This document shows positions 1 to 6,652 of a stretch of DNA of 30,077 nucleotides, piece by piece. Below the pieces are notes generated by a model that had not been told where the DNA came from, searched no databases, and saw only the letters and a list, made by a program, of their open reading frames with translations. The translations under genes and the position numbers were made by a program. How positions within the stretch are numbered: position 1 is the stretch's first letter; each line of letters opens with the position of its first letter. Source of the stretch: Candidatus Woesearchaeota archaeon (GTDB lineage Archaea > Nanobdellota > Nanobdellia > Woesearchaeales > WJKL01); contig JAHWIT010000154.1 of the NCBI GenBank assembly GCA_019322455.1, positions 1-30,077 of the forward strand, in the 5' to 3' direction.

Positions 1-172
1 CAGCAATCTCTTGATTTTTAAGACCATAACTTTCTTTTAAAAACTTAACAATTGTCTCAAAACTGCTTAATTTTTTGCTGAAGATGCAGCTTGGTATGTA
101 GAACCTAGATTTAACAGTAGTAGAACCTCTAAAATTTTCTCTAACTCGTCGATTTTCTACTCTGTCTGCCAT
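1..172 (-). CDS. HTH regulator, third paralogue (partial, 3' end off window)
   Basis: An open frame runs leftward from an ATG at 172 to the window edge (57 codons visible). After a basic start (MADRVENRR) it has the segment FYIPSCIFSKKLSSFETIVK, which aligns with the repeat unit of the two complete HTH proteins at 387..914 and 5631..6218 (IP, then K-LS--E--V-YLK). The second half of the unit, with the recognition helix, is cut off by the edge. It is too short to appear as a standard ORF call but shares family, strand and orientation with its neighbours. A TATA-like sequence at 201-210 lies about 34 bp before the start. The start codon touches a 10-bp palindrome. The family membership is seen by alignment. 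A DNA-binding role is inferred from it. Confidence 0.72.
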   Translation of the reverse strand, partial: MADRVENRRVRENFRGSTTVKSRFYIPSCIFSKKLSSFETIVKFLKESYGLKNQEIA

Positions 173-267
173 TACTAGTAAACATATGTAAGTAATAATT
201 AGTATATAAGCTTTTCTATACTAAAGGCTATATTTACTACTACTTTTACTACTTACATTACTAGTAA
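172..267. promoter_or_regulatory. Promoter and operator-like repeats before the third HTH gene
   Basis: The palindrome TTACTAGTAA occurs exactly twice, at 172-181 (touching the start codon) and 258-267. The 9-mer ATGTAAGTA lies at 186-194 and, inverted, at 250-258. The same 9-mer is repeated before the related HTH gene near 6.25 kb, so it may be the binding site of this regulator family. A TATA-like box for leftward transcription is at 201-210. Nothing else is recognised between 173 and 343. Confidence 0.5.
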
Positions 268-343
268 TACTTTAAGAACATACAATTTATGGTATTACTT
301 ATACTACTTATAATAATTAGAATACTTTTATTACTTTTAAAAG

Positions 344-386
344 TTACCCCTACAAATATATAAATCTTTCTATTTTGTAGGGGTAA
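344..386 (-). terminator. 13-bp perfect hairpin directly after the HTH stop codon
   Basis: TTACCCCTACAAA (344-356) and TTTGTAGGGGTAA (374-386) form a perfect 13-bp stem with a 17-nt loop. It starts at the base after the stop codon of the leftward HTH gene. Its CCCC/GGGG core is rare in this A+T-rich region. On the leftward transcript it is followed by CTTTTAAAAG. A transcription terminator or mRNA 3'-end structure is the simplest reading. An operator cannot be excluded. Confidence 0.55.
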
Positions 387-914
387 TTATCTTTTAATCT
401 TCTTCATGGCTCTGTTGTAAACAGTCCATATTGTTCGTTCATCTCTCTGCAATAACTCAGCAATATACCTATAAGATAAATTATACTGATCCTTCAAATA
501 AACAACAGTTGTTTCTAATATGCTTAATTCAGTTTTAAGATTAGAAGCAGGAATAACATATCTGGTTTCAGCTATCTTAAACTTAGATATTTTCTTCTTA
601 ACAGAATTCTTATAAGCCTGCCAGATAGTTTTCCTGTTTCTTCCAAGAAGTTCCGCAATCTTAGAATAATCAAGATCTAAATTTTCTTTCAAATACTTGA
701 CATTTGCTTCTAAAGGACTTAATTTTTTAGTATAAATTGAACTAGGTATAACTATCTCTTCTTTAGCAAGATTAATTATCTCTGTTGAAGATATATTATA
801 TCTCTTTTTCAATCTCTTTAATAATATCTTCATTATTTGGATATCTTCTTTTAATTCAATATCCTTATATCTATCCAAACCTTCACTTTCCTCTATTTTT
901 CTCTTATTCTTCAT
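387..914 (-). CDS. Tandem-HTH DNA-binding protein (copy 2)
   Basis: A 175-residue basic protein with two similar helix-turn-helix units, roughly residues 56-105 and 121-170. Each unit runs I/VIP, L-LE--V-YLK, then an HTH of the form YSKIAELLGRNRKTIWQAY or YRYIAELLQRDERTIWTVY. The pattern resembles sigma-region-4 or Trp-repressor-like HTHs. The N-terminal helical part (KEDIQIMKILLKRLKKRYN) may be a degenerate third unit. The ATG shares one base with the TAA of the giant surface gene (TAATG) and GGTGA precedes it, so translation is coupled. It is a close paralogue of 5631..6218. No family name is known to me. A role as regulator of the adjacent surface genes is inferred from context. Confidence 0.85.
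   Translation of the reverse strand: MKNKRKIEESEGLDRYKDIELKEDIQIMKILLKRLKKRYNISSTEIINLAKEEIVIPSSIYTKKLSPLEANVKYLKENLDLDYSKIAELLGRNRKTIWQAYKNSVKKKISKFKIAETRYVIPASNLKTELSILETTVVYLKDQYNLSYRYIAELLQRDERTIWTVYNRAMKKIKR
595..674 (-). repeat. 80-bp direct repeat, copy A (partner 5884..5963)
   Basis: Compared base by base with 5884..5963, only three differences appear (626, 627 and 637). The identical blocks are 31 and 37 bp at the two ends. Both copies lie at the same place in the two HTH paralogues and in the same orientation, about 5.3 kb apart. Confidence 0.9.
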
Positions 915-3900
915 TATTCACCTTTCACACTAATTGAATTTTCATAAGTCTGAGATTTCATTCCACTTGGAATTGTTCCTCTGAAGTACAAGTAAGCAAT
1001 ATCAGTGATACCAAGATTATCTATGCCAGAAATTTGCACATAATCAACAGTAATTGAACTGAAAACACCACTAGAACTTTCATTGTAAGTAGCATTTCCA
1101 ATGCTAAAGTTAAAAGAAGAATCAGATACACCAACAAAATCAGTACCTTTTATACTAATATTCAGAACCTTGTTTCCAAAGTTCTCAATCTCAAGAGGAT
1201 AAGCATTTGATGAATTAATAGTCTGCCCAGGCAATCCTGAAAAGTTAATATATGTTTCATTAACAGCAAATGCCGCAAGTACATTGTAATAATAACTACT
1301 AGAATCATTATCAGCAGTTGAATCAGTTAAATTAACATCAACAGTTAGATTCCAATCTCCTGAATTCCTCCAATACTCCATAAACCAAGAAGCATTGCAC
1401 TGAGTTTGTCCGCCAACATCCTGCACAGTGCCATCAACAATATCTAATGTAGGACTGCTATAATTTCCACTGCTATTCCATATTCTAACCTTACAGTCAT
1501 CAATCTCAGAAGTGTTTGTAATATTTGCAATCAATGTAACAGTTACATTTGTAGATTCAATTGGATTAATTTGAGTTCCAGCTGTTATATTATCATCGTC
1601 TGGAATTATTTGGATTGAGGTTATGTTTAAGACAGACGATGTTGAAGCAGTACTATTCACATCAGTGTCATTAACATTTCCGAATGTATCTTTTGTATTG
1701 ATAGTTATTGTGTGATCTGTACTTGGGTTTAATCCAGTAGCATTATAGAAATTATCTGAGGTATTTGCTACATTATCTCCATCAATATAAACAATTGCTT
1801 CATTAAAGTCAGCATCGCTTGGATTAGTCCAGTTCCAGTAAATCCATGTTTGTCCTGCAGATTGGTTGTTTAGGTTTGTTACTGTTGCTGGAGGTATAAA
1901 CTCTTTCTCTTCTGCGCCAACTGTGACAGTTGGTTCAGGAGCCATATATTTGCGGACAATTATGTTATCTGCGTCAATCCATCTGGTATTGCCAAGTCCT
2001 GGACGCTCAACATGGACATTTAGTTTACCTGTACCTGAAGGCAGCGTGAAGCCAGTGAATAAAGTGACCTTCTCTGGACTGTAACCTGGAGGATTGTGCC
2101 AGTATGCATCAAGATTGGTTCCATGGGTAATTAATTCAATTTCTCCTTTTGTATCTAGTGGGAAGTGGATATCTGAGTTAGACATCCATCCAGTTACATC
2201 GCCCCAGGTTTCATTGCCTCTGTACCAGCCGCCGTCACGGACTACGACAAGGTAACCGTCACCGCTGTTATTAGTGCGGACTCCTATTCCTCCCCAGGCA
2301 TTACTGCCATTCTGCCAATAATAGATTTTAGCTCTCCATACAGCATCGCCAATGTTAGCCATGCTCGAAGCTGTTGAACCATCTTCCCACATATTCCATG
2401 TATATACTTGGAACCATTTCTCAGAACCATGGAGCCTTACCTTAAAGTCTTCTGTGCCCTGATCAGTCCATCCATCGGGATCTGTGTTATTGGTGTGCTC
2501 TTCAAAGTCCTCTGCAGCAAAGAATACTTTTGAAGGCGAATCTGCACCCATCGAATCCGACCAGTAAGCTGGAGCTGACCCAGCTTGTGCATTTCCATAA
2601 TATACCCAGTAGCTAGCGTCAGAGCTGCCAGCAGAAATGTTTGCCTGAGTTTTAAACCAAATGATTGTATTGCTTGAATTCCATCCGCCGCCTAAATCTT
2701 CATCACCCCACCTATCTAATTCAATATAATCAGTTCCGTTCCAATAAACTACCCTGACATCATCTCCACTATCCAAGAAGTTATTTCCTGTTGTATTTAT
2801 AGTGAAACTAATAGAATAACCTTCTTCTAGGACTTGTGTTTGATTATTATTTGTGATGTTCAGCTGCTTTCTATACTTCCAAGAAGTATTCCACCAATCA
2901 GATTCTCCGTATCCAGGATCTTCTGGTGTTAATGTAAATGTATAATTTTGTCCAGGAACTAATCCTGTTTTGAACAATGTCCAATTTCCATAGCATTCCT
3001 GCAAAGTAAAATTCCAATCCTTACATTTATACAAACTTGTACCTTTTGCAGTTACAGTAACAGTTGCATTTGTAAAGTTAAGATTTGTAGGATCAATTGC
3101 ATATACTTCTACAAATTCAGAAAGATTGCCTGTCTCATTAACATCATCAACATAAATATTCTCAGTAAAGTCTTCATAAATCTCTATATCTTCAAAGTCT
3201 ATTTCTTTAACTGAATGATTCTCTAAATTAACTTTTATATTATATTCTCCTTCTTCAATAGTTTCTTTAATCTCATCTTTTGTTTTTTCTGCTTTAAGTT
3301 CTTCTGTTAAACTGTCAATTAATTCAATTCTTGCATCTACTCTTCTTCCTTTGCTGTCTTCAACCTCAGAAGTTAATTCTAATACTTCAGCAACACCAAA
3401 CTCAAATGCTTCTGTTCTTCCGCCAACCAAAATCCTAAATCTCTTATTGTTCCAGTTAGAAATATTCAAAATAACTTGTTCATTCTCTCCAGAAATATTC
3501 TTATCTAATGCGTAATTAACATTGCCTTTGATAAATATAGGCAATGGCTCAATATAATCATGATGGAATACTACTCTCAATTCATCTGTTTCATTATTAT
3601 AATCAGTAGAATCAATTATAGCATCATATCTAATATCCTCCTTAATCTTTCGATAAGTTATATTGCTAACATTAATTCCAATTGTCTCAATAAACGCAAC
3701 TTCTCCATAATCAACATTAATAGTATAAGTTCCATTTTCTTCAAGATCTTTTATAAGTACAAATTCAGATCTACAGCTTCTCCATCTATAACTCCAATCT
3801 GAACATTTATACAATCTATCTCCTTTTACAGTTAGATTCAAAGTTACTGTTTCATATTCAACTAATGGTTTTATTGCATAACTCTGAACTACATTATCAA

Positions 3901-5638
3901 TCTCTAATCCTTGATCTAATTCAATAAACACATCAAACTCATCTTCAACAATAACATCTTCAAATACTAAGCTGTTAATTGTATGCTCATAAGGATAAAC
4001 TATGATATCATATTCTCCAATCAATAAACTAATTGTTTCATTATAATCTGTTTCATTGCCATCAACAATAATTCTGCTGCTTACATCATTATCTTCATAA
4101 TCTAATACATTAAACTTAACATTATATCTTTGAGTTAGATTCTTAACAACATAACCAATCTGCTCAACATCAAGAGTTCCAGATTCAACTTCAAATATTA
4201 AATCATAATTTGTTGCATCTAAACCAGGAGGTAATATACATGTTTCAACACAAATATCTTCAAACTTAATCTTTTCAACTCTAGCAGCTTCTGCAGGATT
4301 AAAAGAACCATAAGCAGAAGCAATTATTTTAGTATCTCTATCTTTAATCCTTACTCTAATTCTTCTTACACTATCTCCTTCATAATTAAAATGTAGAGGT
4401 ATTGAAACTCTTTCTTCTCCAGCATCAATTACTACTGGACTGTCTAATTCAAATACAGCAGGCTCTTCATATCCTTCTACATCTAAAATAACATAACCAA
4501 TAACAATACTCTGATTCTCTTTATTATCAATATCTAGTTCTACTTCAGTTATTGTTCCCCATGTTTCCTTGAATTCATGCTCAAATCCAATAACATCAAA
4601 CTCAACATTCTTATATTTCTTTAATGATGTTAAATTAATTTCTTCTACTTCTTCAGTAACATTAATCTCTTCAGTAATATTAGTTTCAGCTGTATCTTCT
4701 GTAATCTTTTCTTCTTTTAATTCTCTCTCATAAACATCTCCAGTAATCTTGAATTTTCCAGCAATCTTTTTAACAACAGGGTTCTTAATTACAATCTCTT
4801 TGTCAACAAGTTTTATAACAACCTCAGTAGCATTTATCATCTCTGTAATATTTATCTCTTCAGTTATTTCTTCTTCAGTAACATTTTCTAGAATTTCTTC
4901 AGGTTCTTCTTCTTCAACTTCAATTCCTTCCTCAACTTCTTCAGTAATATTCTCTAGAATTTCCTCAGTCACATTTACCTCTTCACTAATATTAATCTCA
5001 GTCACATTAATTTCTTCCTCAACCTCTTCAGTAATATTCTCTAAAATTTCTTCAGTAATATTTTCCAATATTTCCTCAAGAGCCTCTTCAATAATATCTT
5101 CTACTTCTTCTGTAATATTAATCTCTTCTTCTCCAACTTCTTCTTGTTCAATTTCTTCCTCAATTGGCTCTTCATCTATAGGTTCTTCCTCAACTTCCTC
5201 TTCAAATTCTTCTTCTAATTCCTCAACCTCTTCATCAGAAACATCAACTGCTATTGTGTATCCAGTTACACTTGCTAGATCCTCTGTTTCAATTGCACTG
5301 TTATCCAGGATCAAATATCTATTTCCTTGATCATCTTCTAGATATATCTTTATTGTTCCATTGCCAATATATTCTCCGTTTAATTTTACTGTTCTTAAAT
5401 CAAATACCTCTGGATATTCTTCAAGATCCCATTCCTCTATCTTGTCTCCAATAGCAGTCATGCTGATGTTCTGCTCATAACTAATTAGTCCAGGTTCCGC
5501 AATAAACCAACCAACTAGTCCAGGTCCTAAGAAATAGATTGATACAAATAACATAAAGAATATTAATGTAATTATTGAAAGAGTTTTTATCTTACTTAAA
5601 TCTAAACTTCTCTTTCCATTATGATTTATTTTATACAT
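914..5638 (-). CDS. Giant N-terminally anchored surface protein (DUF2341, ConA-like, FN3 modules)
   Basis: A 1574-residue surface protein. A short cytoplasmic N-terminus is followed by one membrane segment (about 21-38) and then LVGWFIAEP. A small domain (about 75-130) ends in SVTGY. Residues 134-270 and 308-336 are Glu-rich with 13 N-x-T/S sequons. A domain with C-V-E-T-C (463-467) follows. Two copies of a cassette with LYKC-DW (about 609 and 869) each sit after a PEGA-like beta repeat. Then come a DUF2341 domain (about 914-1025, WWNTSWKYRKQ), a ConA-like beta-sandwich (about 1036-1235), an FN3 domain (about 1240-1335) and Ig/NEW3-like repeats. It has no C-terminal membrane segment. It overlaps the upstream HTH gene by 8 bp and the downstream one by 1 bp. 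Adhesion or cell-cell contact is likely but inferred. Confidence 0.88.
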   Translation of the reverse strand: MYKINHNGKRSLDLSKIKTLSIITLIFFMLFVSIYFLGPGLVGWFIAEPGLISYEQNISMTAIGDKIEEWDLEEYPEVFDLRTVKLNGEYIGNGTIKIYLEDDQGNRYLILDNSAIETEDLASVTGYTIAVDVSDEEVEELEEEFEEEVEEEPIDEEPIEEEIEQEEVGEEEINITEEVEDIIEEALEEILENITEEILENITEEVEEEINVTEINISEEVNVTEEILENITEEVEEGIEVEEEEPEEILENVTEEEITEEINITEMINATEVVIKLVDKEIVIKNPVVKKIAGKFKITGDVYERELKEEKITEDTAETNITEEINVTEEVEEINLTSLKKYKNVEFDVIGFEHEFKETWGTITEVELDIDNKENQSIVIGYVILDVEGYEEPAVFELDSPVVIDAGEERVSIPLHFNYEGDSVRRIRVRIKDRDTKIIASAYGSFNPAEAARVEKIKFEDICVETCILPPGLDATNYDLIFEVESGTLDVEQIGYVVKNLTQRYNVKFNVLDYEDNDVSSRIIVDGNETDYNETISLLIGEYDIIVYPYEHTINSLVFEDVIVEDEFDVFIELDQGLEIDNVVQSYAIKPLVEYETVTLNLTVKGDRLYKCSDWSYRWRSCRSEFVLIKDLEENGTYTINVDYGEVAFIETIGINVSNITYRKIKEDIRYDAIIDSTDYNNETDELRVVFHHDYIEPLPIFIKGNVNYALDKNISGENEQVILNISNWNNKRFRILVGGRTEAFEFGVAEVLELTSEVEDSKGRRVDARIELIDSLTEELKAEKTKDEIKETIEEGEYNIKVNLENHSVKEIDFEDIEIYEDFTENIYVDDVNETGNLSEFVEVYAIDPTNLNFTNATVTVTAKGTSLYKCKDWNFTLQECYGNWTLFKTGLVPGQNYTFTLTPEDPGYGESDWWNTSWKYRKQLNITNNNQTQVLEEGYSISFTINTTGNNFLDSGDDVRVVYWNGTDYIELDRWGDEDLGGGWNSSNTIIWFKTQANISAGSSDASYWVYYGNAQAGSAPAYWSDSMGADSPSKVFFAAEDFEEHTNNTDPDGWTDQGTEDFKVRLHGSEKWFQVYTWNMWEDGSTASSMANIGDAVWRAKIYYWQNGSNAWGGIGVRTNNSGDGYLVVVRDGGWYRGNETWGDVTGWMSNSDIHFPLDTKGEIELITHGTNLDAYWHNPPGYSPEKVTLFTGFTLPSGTGKLNVHVERPGLGNTRWIDADNIIVRKYMAPEPTVTVGAEEKEFIPPATVTNLNNQSAGQTWIYWNWTNPSDADFNEAIVYIDGDNVANTSDNFYNATGLNPSTDHTITINTKDTFGNVNDTDVNSTASTSSVLNITSIQIIPDDDNITAGTQINPIESTNVTVTLIANITNTSEIDDCKVRIWNSSGNYSSPTLDIVDGTVQDVGGQTQCNASWFMEYWRNSGDWNLTVDVNLTDSTADNDSSSYYYNVLAAFAVNETYINFSGLPGQTINSSNAYPLEIENFGNKVLNISIKGTDFVGVSDSSFNFSIGNATYNESSSGVFSSITVDYVQISGIDNLGITDIAYLYFRGTIPSGMKSQTYENSISVKGE
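1803..1846 (-). repeat. 44-bp inverted repeat within FN3 module, copy A (partner 7355..7398)
   Basis: Read leftward from 1846, this stretch is identical for 44 bases to 7355..7398 on the plus strand. Both encode WIYWNWTNPSDADF plus the first two bases of an Asn codon, in the same phase, in the FN3 modules of the two giant surface proteins. Flanking codons differ even where the amino acids agree. Confidence 0.92.
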
Positions 5639-6218
5639 GTTTCTTCTTTACAGCTTCAAACTTGTTTGAAGCCCCAGAAAGCTTCTGCTTTCTCGCGGCT
5701 CTCTGGTAAACAGTCCAGACAGTTCTCTCATTTCTTTGCAGTAATTCACCAATTTCATGGTAAGAAATTCCAAATCGTTCTTTCAAATACACAACAGTAG
5801 CTTCAAGAATGCTCAATCCAGTTTCAAGACTAGAGACAGGAATAATATATCTTGTTTCAGCAGGCTCAAATCTGGCAGACTGTTTCTTAACAGAATTCTT
5901 ATAAGCCTGCCAGACTGTTTTCCTGCTTCTTCCAAGAAGTTCCGCAATCTTAGAATAATCAAGTTCTAAATTTTCCTTTAGGTATTTGACATATGTTTCT
6001 AATGGACTTAATTTCTTAGTAAATATTGAAATAGGAATTAGAATCTCTTCTTTTTGAGCAAGATTAAATACCTCAGTAGATGATAAATTATATTTTTCTT
6101 TTAATCTTTTAAGTAAAATTTTGATAATTTGTATATCTTCATCTTTGTCGAGGTTAGAACTAGCTGTATCTCTAAATTTACGCGAAATTTTTATTGCGGA
6201 ACCTCTTTTTCGCTTCAC
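5631..6218 (-). CDS. Tandem-HTH DNA-binding protein (copy 1)
   Basis: A 195-residue protein paralogous to 387..914. It has a basic N-terminus (MKRKRGSAIKISRKFR), a helical segment, then two HTH units ending in SKIAELLGRSRKTVWQAY and HEIGELLQRNERTVWTVY, and a basic C-terminal tail. The frame opens with GTG at 6218 and no in-frame ATG lies near, so the start is uncertain by a few residues. Its last 8 bases overlap the start of the giant surface gene, so the two are co-transcribed and coupled. Four TGTAAGTA repeats lie upstream at 6249-6344 and could be its own operator. Regulation of the surface operon is inferred. Confidence 0.85.
   Translation of the reverse strand: MKRKRGSAIKISRKFRDTASSNLDKDEDIQIIKILLKRLKEKYNLSSTEVFNLAQKEEILIPISIFTKKLSPLETYVKYLKENLELDYSKIAELLGRSRKTVWQAYKNSVKKQSARFEPAETRYIIPVSSLETGLSILEATVVYLKERFGISYHEIGELLQRNERTVWTVYQRAARKQKLSGASNKFEAVKKKHV
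5884..5963 (-). repeat. 80-bp direct repeat, copy B (partner 595..674)
   Basis: This is the second copy of the near-identical tract shared by the two HTH paralogues (77 of 80 bases the same). It covers the linker between the two HTH units and the recognition helix of the first. Confidence 0.9.
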
Positions 6219-6248
6219 TTTACTAAATATATGTACAATTATCCATAA

Positions 6249-6344
6249 ATGTAAGTATTATTTATAAATTTTATGCATAATGTAAGTATTATTATCTTAT
6301 AATGTAAGTATAAGAAAAAGAGCAAATAAAAACAATTGTAAGTA
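6249..6344. repeat. Iteron-like TGTAAGTA repeats in the divergent promoter region
   Basis: ATGTAAGTA occurs at 6249-6257, 6280-6288 and 6302-6310, with TTGTAAGTA at 6336-6344. Start-to-start spacing is 31, 22 and 34 bp. Two tandem copies of TAAGTAAAAA follow at 6391-6410. All lie between the divergent HTH-surface and RHH-surface operons. The 9-mer recurs before the third HTH gene (186-194, and inverted at 250-258). This arrangement suits operator sites of the HTH family. Confidence 0.65.
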
Positions 6345-6440
6345 AAAATCCTAAGAAGATCAGATTTTTATACTTCTATATACTTCCAAATAAGTAAAAA
6401 TAAGTAAAAAACTTCTAAAGAAATCCAAATAAATAGAAAT

Positions 6441-6491
6441 ATTTATATAGAAGTATACTAATTTGTATACTAAGATAATAGTTTTATCTTA
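6441..6491 (+). promoter_or_regulatory. Promoter and operator of the RHH-surface protein operon
   Basis: A TATA-like TTTATATA at about 6442-6449 is followed by two direct copies of GTATACTAA (6453-6461, 6465-6473) spaced 12 bp apart. This is where a repressor would block archaeal transcription initiation. TAAGATAA (6471-6478) and TTATCTTA (6484-6491) then form an 8-bp inverted repeat that ends two bases before the ATG. Ribbon-helix-helix proteins often bind such short tandem sites, so autoregulation by the next gene is plausible. Confidence 0.6.
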
Positions 6492-6493
6492 AA

Positions 6494-6652
6494 ATGGCAG
6501 ATAAAAGCAACAACCCTAAGCAAAAAGTAACACTTAGCATAGATTCTAAAACTTATTCAGCATTTCAAAAATACTGCGAAGAACATGCAATAATGCTTTC
6601 TAAAAAAATTGAATTATTCATGAAAAAAGAACTAGAAGAGAAAAAAGACTAA
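6494..6652 (+). CDS. Small ribbon-helix-helix DNA-binding protein
   Basis: A 52-residue protein with an RHH (CopG/Arc-like) layout. A beta strand (QKVTLSID, about 10-17) is followed by helix A (SKTYSAFQKYCEEHA) and helix B beginning at LSKKIELFMKKELEE. The whole chain is little more than the DNA-binding domain. Its TAA is directly followed by the ATG of the giant surface gene with no gap, so the two genes are one transcript. Tandem operator-like sites lie just upstream. RHH proteins normally act as dimeric repressors. That it represses its own operon is inference. Confidence 0.8.
   Translation: MADKSNNPKQKVTLSIDSKTYSAFQKYCEEHAIMLSKKIELFMKKELEEKKD

Noticed and set aside
4749..5330. Ser-rich plus-strand ORF of 193 codons
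   Set aside because: It is the antisense of the Glu/Ile/Asn/Thr-rich part of the surface protein, with no start signal of its own. Its composition is explained by the opposite strand.
6249..6410. CRISPR array in the divergent region
   Set aside because: The repeats are only 8-10 bp with unequal spacing of 22-34 bp and no cas genes. Operator-like iterons explain them better.
6249..6410. Replication origin in the A+T-rich region with repeats
   Set aside because: No orc1/cdc6 or other replication gene is near and no ORB-like G-rich motif is present.
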